Shown in pieces: positions 1 to 9,330 of a stretch of 51,425 nt of DNA (position 1 is the stretch's first letter; the number at the start of each line of letters is the position of its first letter). The notes beneath the pieces are model-generated. The model saw nothing but the letters and a program-made list of their open reading frames with translations. It had not been told where the DNA came from and made no database searches. The translations under genes and the position numbers were made by a program. Source of the DNA: Diphasiastrum complanatum (Eukaryota; Streptophyta; Lycopodiopsida; Lycopodiales; Lycopodiaceae); contig CM055107.1 of the NCBI GenBank assembly GCA_029204225.1, positions 13,181,408-13,232,832 on the forward strand. The letters are read 5' to 3'.

Positions 1-250
1 TCAGATTTAATACTTGCTGGTTTTTGTGTCTTTTAGGGCACATTCAGGGTTTGAAAAAGTTTATCTTCTTGGCTGGTTCTTATGGCAAGAGATTTGGGAG
101 CAATTCGTACTTGTTCGGGCGAAGATATGTTGGATGGCGCCAACTATTCTTCAGGGAGTTGCAAGCTGAGGTTTGGCATCAACGTGATGATCAAGCTCTT
201 TTATTGATTTATCGGTAACAAGATCTATCTTATATCATTTGAGATTTTGC

Positions 251-412
251 AAGACCTCTAAAAATGCTTGGGAAACACTTTTAAAGATGTACCAAATAAA
301 GGATTCATCATCATGCTTTCTCCTCTCTACTTCATCCTCTTTGAAGGTAGAAGAGCAAAGGCATGCAAAGTTTGATCATTGTCTTTCTACAAGTACAAGT
401 TTGCATTAGAAT
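251..412 (+). pseudogene. Copia gag (UBN2-type) fragment
   Basis: Frame 251 onward reads KTSKNAWETLLKMYQIKDSS, which matches the UBN2 gag domain of Ty1/copia elements (the conserved AWETL...Y block), and runs to a stop near 410. Nothing before or after stays open: the ORFs at 24-218, 739-975 and 1003-1221 have no motif I recognise. The sequence lies upstream of, and in the same orientation as, the LTR at 1397. I infer it is the decayed body of that element. It is too short and broken to encode a working capsid protein. Confidence 0.45.
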
Positions 413-1396
413 GTTGGTATGGTAGAGCATTCTTCTTCTCTTGAGCCATTTGTTGCAAATGAGGATGCATTAGTGAACAACTTTATGAGCAAGCTTCTCA
501 AGTTTATGTTTTGGAAAAGGCTGAAATCAAGCATTCTTTGAAGCCATTTTGTACTAATGGAGGAGGGGAAAAATCATGTCAATTAGTACATTGGTTCAAA
601 GTGGCGTGTTGCTGGATTTTTTGGGTGTTCAAAGTGGCAAGCTGCTGGTTTTTTTCTTGAAGATGGTGGACAGCAGATTCAGCCATGGTTTATTGATCAT
701 TTTCAGCCTATGTTACATCGTGAGCATCCTATTATGCATTGGGAACGGCCTGTAGAAGGTTTTTGGACAGCAAGGTCGACATTTGGAACACTTTGGACAA
801 CAAAGTGTTGGTGATTTTGTGGCTGTTGGACAGCCTGCTACAGCCTCTTGTTGGCTGTCCGAGTCTTTGCGGGATAGCAAAGCATGCCTTACCAAAATCA
901 GTACCTTATGCTGATTTTCCTGTTTTGATGCTTACTTATGATGACGGTGTTGCCTTACCTAGTGTTGGTGAGTAGATCATTGATAGTCAGATTTGGGCGG
1001 ATGTGATGGTAAAAGAATATCATACTCTTCCTTATGTTTCTTGTGGTAAGAAGACTTATGGAATCATGTGGGAACCATTGATGGATTGCAAATCTATATT
1101 TTGGCTTGTGGCTGGTTTTTTGGTTACCTACTTTGGATGGAGCATGCTAGTCTTCACTCTTCGACTTGATGCTACCGCACTTCGTATTCTACATCTCTTC
1201 TATGGGCATGATTGGGGTTGAGATTTCGACTACTTCAAGCTAAAGTTTTTTTGGTAGCATTAAGTTTGGACAACAAGCTACATCTTTTCTTTTTTGGCTA
1301 CATGGAGTTTTGGGCAACATGCAACACTTTGCATTTTTGTTGCAATTTTTCATACTTCATGTCATGTTATGTTTTTACATTATCATTTAAGGAGGG
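413..1396 (+). other. Uncharacterised stretch before a copia 3' LTR
   Basis: I see no recognisable domain here. Short ORFs at 739-975 and 1003-1221 show no motif. The words ttggacagc/ttggacaac recur around 765-850 and again near 1265, suggesting short degenerate repeats. The stretch ends in the purine run AAGGAGGG (1389-1396), a good polypurine tract for the LTR that starts at 1397. It is probably diverged internal sequence of a copia element. Confidence 0.35.
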
Positions 1397-1851
1397 TGTT
1401 AGAAATAATAAATGATAATGTTAGTTTCCCATAGGTTACTTGGACCCAAAAGGTTGAGACTTGTGTAACCATGGGGTAGGTTTATTATTTAGACCATGTT
1501 AAGATAGGTTTAGTTAAGTTGGACCCAATTTTGGTCTATTGGTAACTCGTGGGTCCAAGTAAAGTCTAACTATGTTAAGGGACCCTATCTTGACTTTTGG
1601 GAGTGCCCTATAATTAGTAGTGGGTTTGGAAGGTTCTAGAACTTAGAGTTTGGAAGAGTCTAGGCCCTTGGAAGGCCTATTTATAATGTACTCATTGTTT
1701 ATTTGTAATTCATTCCCTTTCAAGCATTGCTACTACTTTCTCTCTCCTTGAGGGCGCCTAACCCTCTCCCTCTTCTTCTTCTTCTTCTTCTTCTTCTTCT
1801 TGTATATGGAGATTGAATGTAGAAGGATCTTGGCACTTTGATTTTCCTACA
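1397..1851 (+). repeat. 3' LTR of a copia-like element
   Basis: The LTR starts TGTTAGAAAT directly after a polypurine tract and ends ...CCTACA, a TG...CA structure of about 455 bp. A TATA-like box (ctatttataatg) lies near 1677. A (TTC)n run of about 30 bp fills 1771-1801 in the 3' part. Gypsy polymerase sequence starts immediately after 1851, so the copia element probably inserted into, or recombined with, a gypsy element. The matching 5' LTR would lie left of the window. The exact 3' end is a judgement. Confidence 0.6.
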
Positions 1852-3353
1852 AGGAAGTCAGAAGGATGTTGGAGGAGTATCTCAAGCTGGGGTACCGTCC
1901 TAGTTATTCACCCTTCACCTCTCCTATTTTGCTTGTTAAGAGAAAGTATGGTAGTTTTCAGATGGGCGTTGACTACAAAGGATTGAATAAAATTACTATA
2001 AAGCATAGCCGCCCTCAGGTGCCTCAAAACGCGGATATCCGATGCCCAAGATTGATGATCTGCTGAATGCGTTGCAAGGTGCAACCATTTTTAGTGAGAT
2101 AGATTTGAAAAGTGGGTACCATCGAGTATGAATTCAAGATGAAGACTTCCAGAAGATGGCCTTTTGAGCCTGTTTTGGGCGTTATAAGTTTTTGGTTATC
2201 CCGTTTGGTGTAATTAATGCACCAATGATGTTCATGAACGATGGCTTGTTTGACCATGTGGGCAAGTTTGTCGATATACTAGTATATAGTAAGGCGGTAG
2301 CGGAGCATGAGATTCATCTCTAGACCGTATTTGGCATGTTACAAGCTTTTGTCTTGTATGCCGATGTTTAGAAGACCAAGTTGTGTAAGACTCGTGTCGA
2401 GTACTTGGGTCATGTAGTGATGGTTGAGGAAGACCTAGTTGTGTAAGACTCGTGTCGAGTACTTGGGTCATGTAGTGATGGTTGAGGATATTTTGGTTGA
2501 CCTAGCCCAGGTGGTAGTACTTAAGAAGTGACCAAGATCTTTTAAAATACGCCAATTACAATTTTTTTTGGGCTTCTGTAAGTTCTATCGGTAGTTCGAA
2601 TTATTCCTAGGTAGTTGCTCCTTTAATGGACAAGTTATGGAAGAATAACACTATAGTTCATTAGGATGAAGTTCAGCACAGTTTTGAGAACTTGAAGGAG
2701 GCGGTGGCCACAGCTCTTGTTCTCAAGATTGTTGATTCCGAGAAATTGTTTAACCTAAAGACGGATGTAAGTGGCATTGCCGTAAGTGCAATGTTGAGCC
2801 AAGAGGGTAGACCAATAGCCTTTGAGAGTAAAAAGTTGAAATTAGCTCAATAGATTTGTAAATGATCATATGCACTCAAGGTGTACGACACCAAGTTTTA
2901 TGTGTACACAAACCATTATACTTTAAAGTATTTTTGCGCTCAACTATATTTGAAGGGCCGCCAAGCTCAGTGGGTTGAGCTGATGCAGGAATTTCATTTG
3001 GAAATTCACTTTCGAAGAGGGAAGGAAAATGTGGTCGTTGATGGACTATTGCGGATATTACATCAGATGAGCTTTACTGTAGTTGACAGTGATCTCATGG
3101 AGTAGATCAAGAGGGTTTAGCAAGAGGACCCACCACGAAAGCAGCGAGACGTAGGAGAGTATGTCTAGCATTGCACGACTTGTCAGGTGAATAAGGCTAA
3201 GAGAGTTAGTCCTTCGGGCTTGCTACATCCACTTGAGGTACCTACAGGAAGGTGGGAAAGCATTTCTATGGATTTTATTGTTCGTCAGCCTAGCAAGTTG
3301 GGTCTAACTCCATTATGGTAGTGGTAGACAAGTTTTCCAAGATCACCCATTTC
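1852..3353 (+). pseudogene. Gypsy element 1: RT, RNase H and start of integrase (broken)
   Basis: Ty3/gypsy polyprotein read through many stops and frameshifts. Reverse transcriptase starts near 1866 (RPSYSP..SPILLVKRK, then VDYKGLNKITIK) and continues with [11 protein letters not shown] (~2095), [12 protein letters not shown] (~2190) and VDILVYSKA (~2270). The last corresponds to the YLDDILIYS active site, with both aspartates altered or displaced. RNase H signals follow: a LKTDVSG-like block (~2755), then TNHYTLKYF (~2910) and the GRQAQWVELMQEF block (~2955). Integrase opens with a zinc-binding HCTTCQVNK remnant (~3170) and SMDFIV (~3270). The frame then enters THFIA and is cut by the solo LTR at 3359. 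The gag end is missing, cut at the LTR at 1851. Confidence 0.8.
2371..2486 (+). repeat. 58-bp tandem duplication in gypsy RT
   Basis: Two near-identical 58-bp units (2371-2428 and 2429-2486), each starting gaagacc and containing gtcgagtacttgggtcatg, the RVEYLGHVV block of gypsy RT. The length is not a multiple of 3, so the duplication itself breaks the frame. Confidence 0.85.
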
Positions 3354-3358
3354 ATTGC

Positions 3359-4282
3359 TGTTGGAAGAAGGAATGACAATTCGATAAGTCGAAGTTTGTG
3401 AACGAACTATCGAGCATAGCGGAATGAGCCTTCTTTCCTAGCGCATGACTACGCCTATTAATAATTGAACAAATCTATAGTCACGTTCAATCTTTAGCAA
3501 CTAACTTTGAAATCATTAGTACTAAAGTGATTTCGTAGCCAAACAATTTCAGAGTGTGAAGTGATGTATAGAATATTGCAATGTTGAAGTATTCAACAAA
3601 TCAGATGAAACAATAAGAGATTATCAGTTACAAATGACTACAGAGAAGCATACGTTCTGACATGATATTGAACACAATAAGAAGATAGATTGATTCAGTA
3701 AGTAGCATTTACAAATCAGATGATGAGAGCACAAAGCAATAGCAGATGAAAACCGCGTACTCTAAACTATCTCTGAGTAACTGAAACTGTGTTTGATGCA
3801 CTTTCGCTAGTAAGCAGTAAGCACTAATAGCAATACTCTAATAGAGCTCTGAAAAACTTTCTAGAGACTATAGAAGTCTTTAATGATCAGCTATTTATAC
3901 TAAAGCAGTTTAAGCTCATCCGGTAGGACAGTTAATCAGGTCGTAGATCACAATTGGGAGTTAGCCGTAATGCGCTGTCATCCATCCAGTTAGGACTTCC
4001 TAGAAATTTACTTGCAAAGTAGTTAGGGAAAGTCTTTAGCTTCATATCAGGCGGAACAATAACTGTCATCCTTCGTCATGTTCGACTCCTTCGACTTTCG
4101 TCGGAGTCATCCAATATGTTGGAGGTTGTCCGATATGTTGGAGCCACTTGTTGAGCGATTCCCAAGTATTTCTGCAGACTGTGTAGAAATACGTATAAAA
4201 CTGCAGAACTGGATAATGAATGGATGTAGATTAAAGATCGATTACTCAGATGAATCACTCTCGATAGTAGAAGAATCCAACA
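3359..4282 (-). mobile_element. Solo LTR (family R1) with target-site duplication ATTGC
   Basis: A 924-bp sequence starts TGTTGG and ends CCAACA, and is flanked on both sides by ATTGC (3354-3358 and 4283-4287). Removing it with one ATTGC restores an open gypsy integrase reading THFIATTKKVTALQVAKLF. This proves a clean insertion and gives both borders to the base. The minus strand carries a TATA box (AGTATAAATAG, near 3892-3902), so the LTR most likely reads on the minus strand. There is no internal region, so it is a solo LTR left by LTR-LTR recombination. A related copy of its U3 lies at about 48668-49060. Confidence 0.85.
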
Positions 4283-5100
4283 ATTGCAACAACCAAAAAG
4301 GTCACAGCTTTGCAAGTAGCCAAGTTGTTTATCCAGAATTTGGTCAAGTTGCATGGACTTCCAACGTCCCATTGTGTCTAACATGGATTTGGGTAATTTC
4401 TAGACAAAGGTGTTTGCCATGCTGGGAACACAATTGCGAATGAGCAGTACTAACAAATGGCCAAACAGAGAGGGTTAGATCTTGCAATACATGCTTTGTG
4501 CATATGTTAGTGGTATCCAAATAGACCCTTAGTAGAGTTTGCGTATAATGATAAGGGACATGTGTCCATAAGATTGAGCCCTTTTGAGATTAACTATGGT
4601 TATAGGCCAACTAGCCCAGCTACCATGGGGATTCTGTGGAAGGTGCCAAGCGTTACGGGGTTTTTAACCCAGACGCAACAAAGGTTAGAGACGACACGAG
4701 CTAATCTATCTAAGGCAGTGGCTAGGGCAGAAAGCTACACTCGTGAGAATCGTACCTATTGGGAATTTGAGATAGGAGATTGGTATATTTACTAGTCTCT
4801 TCTATGCACAGGAATTTGTGCCAAGATATCTCCTGGTTTATGGACCATGGCTAATTGGTAAGAAATTTAGGCAGATAGCTTACAAGCTATAGCTACCCTT
4901 GGGATGCAAGGTGCATTTAGTGTTTCATGTTAGCAAACTCAAACGATGTTTGCACGATGTCAATAACATCGTAGAAGGTCTCATGTCTCTAGAAGACAAA
5001 GACACTATAGGTTATGGGTTAGAGAAACTTCTTGATCAGAGGGAGAGAGTATCTAGTGACTTGGCAAGGACGTCCATTGTCTGATGTAGTTACCAGAGGG
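4283..5100 (+). pseudogene. Gypsy element 1: end of integrase and C-terminal domain
   Basis: This continues the integrase interrupted at 3354. TTKKVTALQVAKLF and KLHGLPT (~4290-4370) match the integrase core, followed by a degraded region around TNGQTER (~4450). The ORF at 4562-4795 holds RLSPFEINYGYRPTSP, the usual post-core block. The segment at 4899-5084 reads LVFHVSKLKRC, matching the HPVFHVSxLK end of gypsy integrases, with a last WQGRPLSDV chromodomain-like trace near 5060-5090. Many stops make it non-functional. Confidence 0.75.
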
Positions 5101-5295
5101 CTTGAGGCCAAGTATTGGCGATGGCCGGTGACCGGAATGGACATCTATCCCAAGCTGGGATCGGTGCCTCACAAGCAGTGACCCGGTTTGACCACCTAAC
5201 AAGTTGCTAGCCGACAAGTAGCCGAGGTGAGCAAATGGGTCATAGGTCCTATTTGTGCTTTAGCAATGACCGACACGACGATGGGGATTCTAACA
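5101..5295 (+). repeat. Probable 5' LTR remnant of gypsy element 2
   Basis: The stretch ends ...TTCTAACA just before a primer-binding site, so its last part should be the end of a 5' LTR. I could not find its start and saw no clear match to the LTR at 8246. It is therefore a truncated LTR or the LTR of another element. No ORF. Confidence 0.35.
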
Positions 5296-5297
5296 TT

Positions 5298-5310
5298 TGG
5301 TATCAGAGCC
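5298..5310 (+). other. Retrotransposon primer-binding site (initiator tRNA-Met type)
   Basis: TGGTATCAGAGCC is the standard plant PBS, complementary to the 3' end of initiator tRNA-Met. It lies two bases after the CTAACA that closes the putative LTR. Confidence 0.75.
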
Positions 5311-6024
5311 ACCGATCATTGTGATTAAGGTGCAATCGCTCTAATTTACGTTTTTGGTTGGTTTAAGCTTTTAGCTGATGTTTTTTTGAAGGCTTAGTTG
5401 AATTTGTTGAATCAAACTGAACAACTTTGCTTTTTGGTTCGTCTCAATCCGAGGTCGTTTTGATTGAAAACGAGCCACCTTTGCTAGCTATGGTGGAAGT
5501 TTGTCGGATTTTTGAATTTTTGGCGGTTTTAAAAACTTCAAAGGCCGATTTCGTTTTTTGGCCTTGTTTTGGGATTCGGAAGTCGGAAGTCGGAAGTCGG
5601 AAATTTTTTTGCTTTCTGGTTTTTCCTCATGCAAAAAAAATTTGAAAAAACAAAAGGTTAGCCGGGCACCTGCGCGCTCGCGCGCGCAGCGTCCGTACGG
5701 TTTTCTGACAAATCTTGTGCTAGGCGGACAGCAGCCGCAGGCTGCAGACTCAGATTTCAGGAGCCTTTGTTTCTTTTAATTTGTGAGGAGGGGAGTGATT
5801 AATGCTTATAATCACATCTCTTATGTACTTTTCAAAAAGTACTTATGATGTGATGTTTGGTTGACTTAAGTTTCAAAAGAAACTAAATCTTTTAAAACTA
5901 ACCCTTGTAAACAAACTGTTTTCAAACTTGTTAAAAAGTTTAATAACTCTGTGTTTCCTGTTTGTACTTCTAAAGTACGAAAATCTTCGATGATGCCCAT
6001 TTTGCCTCTCGCAAGGAGCAAAGT
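5311..6024 (+). other. Leader of gypsy element 2
   Basis: Untranslated leader plus lost gag. It contains a 7-bp GGAAGTC triplication (about 5577-5600) and a very CpG-rich patch at about 5668-5700 (gcgcgctcgcgcgcgcag), unusual for this AT-rich window. The gag coding region expected here is deleted: the next recognisable protein is already the gag zinc-knuckle end. Confidence 0.45.
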
Positions 6025-6630
6025 ATGCCCAAGGCTGAACAAAAAGAAAAGAAATTTTTCAAGAAGCGGGGCAGAGACAAGACGGACACTGGTTCCCAAG
6101 GCAGGAAAAAGCGCGTCAAGTTGGATCGCGCAGACTACGACAAGGCGAGAACCAGTGGCTTGTCCTTCTCCTGCATGGAGAAGGGGCATCTTTCAAAAGA
6201 TTCTGGTAATAAAGTTTATCTTTGTTTTTTGAAAGATGAAATTTATGTGGATGACCATGCAGTCCAGAGTCTAAATATTGATTTATCGCATTTTCCTTTG
6301 AATGTGCCTGTAAATAATCCTTTAAGTGCTAACTCACCTGAAGGAATAATATCTAACAAACTTATCCAAGAGTATAGCGATGTTTTTCCTGATAAACTCC
6401 TTCCCCAAAGGAGTGTTGACCATCAAATAGAGTTGCTTCCTGGAAGCCAACCTGTATCTCTTTTTCCATACAGGGTTAGCATCAAGGAAGAGGATGAAAT
6501 TTCTAAGCAGTTACAAGAACTCCTTAGGATGGGCCATATTCAGCCTAGTAAGTCCCCTTGGGAAGCACCAATCCTTTTAGTTAGTAAAAGGATGGCGGCA
6601 CACGTTTATGTGGCGACTTTAAAAAGTTAA
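6025..6630 (+). pseudogene. Gypsy element 2: gag zinc knuckle fused to RT N-terminus
   Basis: A 201-residue open frame. Residues ~30-60 are basic and lead into FSCMEKGHLSKDS, a CCHC knuckle (CX2CX4HX4C) with its first Cys replaced by Ser or shifted and its last Cys changed to Ser. Within a few residues it passes to the pre-RT region. The stretch EYSDVFPDKLLPQ..VDHQIELLPGSQP (~residues 112-140) is the hallmark start of gypsy RT, then LLRMGHIQPSKSPWEAPILL. Most of gag and the whole protease are missing, an internal deletion that kept the frame. The frame ends early after a shift near GGTRLCG. Confidence 0.8.
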
Positions 6631-7200
6631 TTGATTTAAGCATCAAGAACAGATATCCCTTACTTAGGATGGATGATCTTATGGATTGTCTGAATGGAGC
6701 TAAGTATATCTCCAAGGTATGGCCGTTATGAGTTTTTGTGTTACCTTTTGGACTCACGAATGCGCCTGCCACTTGCCAGCAGATGATGAACAATATTCTT
6801 CGTCCATATCTGGGAAAGTTTGTGGTGGTGTATTTGGACGACATATTAATTTATAGTCGGACCCTTGAGGAGCATGAAGAGCATCTTCATATTGTCTTGG
6901 ATCTTAAGAAGCTGAATCTTGCTCAGACTAGGTATTCTACCTAGGAGAAGGAGCTTTTTGCAGTCATTCACGCGTTAAAAATCTGGAGGCATTACCTTTA
7001 TGGTGCCAGATTTACGGTAATGACTGATCACCAATCCCTTAAGTATATTTGTGATGCCAAGGACCTTCGTGGCCGTAAGGCTAGATGGTCGGAACTCATT
7101 CAGGAGTTTGTGTTCGACATTAAGTATCGTAAAGGTACGTCGAACTGTGTTGCCGATGCCTTGAGTCGGATTGGAGAGATTAATCAGTTATGCTTTGTTG
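6631..7200 (+). pseudogene. Gypsy element 2: RT catalytic core and RNase H, with deletions
   Basis: After the shift, KNRYPLLRMDDLMDCLNGAKY is followed by [18 protein letters not shown] and [21 protein letters not shown] (6738-6900), an intact YLDD active site. The sequence then jumps from [13 protein letters not shown] straight to RYST.EKELFAVIHALKIWRHYLYG, so the thumb and first half of RNase H (roughly 100 or more residues) are deleted. RNase H ends with TDHQSLKYI (7020) and NCVADALSR (7140). Confidence 0.8.
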
Positions 7201-7747
7201 AGATCCAATCTAATTTGTATGTTTCACTACGGGATCTTTGTCGAACCGATAGGTTTTTTGGTCGCATCTGGCTAGATGTCTTGACAGGAAATTCTAGATC
7301 TAGTGATGACCTTGGGATGCAAGATTCCAAGCAATCCCGAAATGATAAGATACTTGAAGACTATTCCATAGAAATGGCCTGCTTTTCCGGAAGGGAAAGG
7401 TTTGTGTGCCGGATAGGGAGGACTTGCGGGCCCAAATCCTGCAGCAGTGTCATGACAACCCTTGTGTTGGTCACCCATGCATACAGAAGAGGACACTTGA
7501 CCTTGTTAGGCAGAATTTCTTTTGGCCTAAGGTGAAATGTCATGTGGAGGCATACATTCAAAGTTGTGAACAATGCCAGCAAAACAAAGCAGAAAAACTC
7601 AAAGTTGCGGGTCTTCTACATCCCTTGGAAATTCCCAGTAAGAAATGGGAAAGTATTTCAATGGATTTTGTGGTTGGACTCCCTAAAACCCAGAGTGATC
7701 ACGATGCCATTTGGGTGGTGGTTGGCAGGCTAACCAAGATGGCATAG
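7201..7747 (+). pseudogene. Gypsy element 2: integrase N-terminal half
   Basis: The frame 7406-7747 reads CHDNPCVGHPCIQKRTLDLV, then QNFFWPKVKCHVEAYIQSCEQCQQNKAEK. This is the HHCC zinc module (GHPC..., CEQC) of gypsy integrase. SMDFVVGLP follows, and AIWVVVGRLTKMA is the first catalytic strand. A stop at 7747 coincides with a deletion of the rest of the DDE core. Between 7200 and 7400 the linker is frame-shifted. Confidence 0.8.
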
Positions 7748-7805
7748 AGCTCAGTTTTATGCTAACGGCGATTGCTCACCTCGGGATATTGAGGTCAGAA
7801 CTTGG

Positions 7806-8189
7806 GTGTACCTTAAAATCCCTAAGGATTCGAAGGTACTTTGGACGGGAAAATGTCATAAGCTATCTCCTCGTTACAGCGAACCTTATAAGGTTGTAAA
7901 GAAAATCAACCAGGTCGCTTATCAGCTAGATCTTCCGATTGGGGTTGGGGTTCATCCTATTTTCCATGTAAGTCGTTTAAAGGAACGACTTAGTAGGAAG
8001 GATTCCCTAATTCCGGAAGGTGAACTAGTTGAGTTAGAGGATCTGTCTACCTTTGTTCCAAACGTACCTAAAAACGTTGTTGACGTTCGTCGTCACCAAT
8101 TGAGAAACCGTTTGGTTTCTGAATTTCTCGTACGTTGGAAAGGCAAGTTAGATGATGAGGACACTTGGGAGAGAGAGGGGACTATTTAA
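7806..8189 (+). pseudogene. Gypsy element 2: integrase C-terminus with chromodomain
   Basis: The frame reads KCHKLSPRYSEPYKVVKKI, then HPIFHVSRLKERL, then DVRRHQLRNRLVSEFLVRWKGKLDDEDTWERE. The last block is a chromodomain of the chromovirus type (FLVRWKG...DDTWE). It stays open for 127 residues to a stop at 8189 and is the best preserved part of the element. It assigns the element to the chromovirus branch of Ty3/gypsy, whose chromodomain guides integration to chromatin. Confidence 0.85.
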
Positions 8190-8230
8190 GACTGAACTTC
8201 CCTGGTTTGCTCCCAGTAGGAGGAGACTCT

Positions 8231-8245
8231 TAAAGGGGGAGGGAA
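8231..8245 (+). other. Polypurine tract of gypsy element 2
   Basis: TAAAGGGGGAGGGAA directly precedes TGTTACG, the usual plus-strand priming site next to a 3' LTR. Confidence 0.75.
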
Positions 8246-8625
8246 TGTTACGTATAAGGGCACACAATAGGAAACTTGAGGTGATGGTCTCAGTTATGGG
8301 ACAGAACGCTGATTAGGAGCTATAGGTCTTTTGGGTGCCGTGTGTCAATGCCTGCGTGGTAACTCGTTTATATGGACCCGCATCAGTGTGCACAACTGTC
8401 GCGTGTTGTTGGTCATGCGTGACTCCTATGGACGGAGATGACCCACCTAGACTATGTATATAGAGGTGGATCGCCATGGGCTTGGTATTCATTCTCCTCT
8501 GGAGAATGAAGAGCTCTTCGACTAGTGGTCAGGCCAGGACGAGTATCTAGGCCTCAGGATGTAAGTAGGCGAGGGTCGAGGGTAAGGCATGGTGGTATGG
8601 GACACCATTCTCTCTGCATGTTACA
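8246..8625 (+). repeat. 3' LTR of gypsy element 2
   Basis: Starts TGTTACG after the polypurine tract, has a TATA-like box (tatgtatatagagg, ~8453), and is tentatively ended at ...GTTACA 8625. It is less AT-rich than its surroundings. The right border is uncertain because no second LTR copy is visible for comparison. Confidence 0.55.
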
Positions 8626-9158
8626 TACATAATTAACTAGGAAACTTGCAACTCGGTTATTTTGCTTCAGACACTATTTCTCAGAAGTAAGTAATATAGC
8701 TAAGAAATTTTTAAAATGAGGAGAATACATCCACTCTCAATGACTTTCCAAACCATCTTACTTTTAATAACAACTCTTTTACCCATTCAGCCTATCACAA
8801 ATCTTGCGAAACCTAATGAAATCTGTTTTGTGTACTGGTGTATGATTTTGTCTGCTCATCTGTGTGCAAGTTGCATATGTTGGAATATCTTTGTATGGAG
8901 CAACATTTCTTGATTTAAGGGCTATTGGTGGGTGTTTGAATGATGTTAAGTACATTGTGGTGAATATGCAACTCCTTTATAGTTAGATGAACAGCTTAAC
9001 ATTATGATATAGCTCAAGCAACAAAAAATAAAGTGCGTCATTGTCATTCGTCTCTATGTTGGGGGCATTGCTTCTAAATGCATTTTCAGGGTGTTCGTTC
9101 ATTATTAAATCAGAGATAGTATTTTGCCTTAGGATGTTGAGAGCTGTATTTTTGGCAG
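8626..9158 (+). other. Intron sequence upstream of the first visible DEG1 exon
   Basis: No coding or transposon signal seen. It ends in a usable acceptor (pyrimidine-rich stretch, then TTTGGCAG at 9151-9158). It should be the 3' end of a long DEG1 intron that includes the retroelements to its left. Confidence 0.6.
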
Positions 9159-9330
9159 GGTGACCCTTGGAGATCAATCTGTGTATGATGCAGATGTGGT
9201 TGGCTATGATGAGGATAAAGATGTTGCAGTCTTGCGTATTAATGCCCCAAAACAGCTTCTGAGGCCATTACAAATAGGGAGTTCAGGAGATCTTCTTGTT
9301 GGGCAAAAGGTTTATGCCATTGGAAATCCT
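9159..9330 (+). CDS. DEG1: DEG1 exon with catalytic Asp
   Basis: The acceptor TTTGGCAG precedes G|GTG ACC: the first base completes an Arg codon split with the missing upstream exon. It encodes [20 protein letters not shown], then [14 protein letters not shown] ... [11 protein letters not shown]. The Asp of DVAVL is the catalytic-triad Asp. The donor is GTAAGT at 9331, phase 0. Confidence 0.95.

Noticed and set aside
5866-6189. Minus-strand 107-residue ORF
   Set aside because: It is antisense to the gypsy gag-RT frame, which has clear homology.
1-9158. Upstream DEG1 exons with the catalytic His
   Set aside because: I looked for codons of the GSGSGF and TNYHV blocks on the plus strand and found none.
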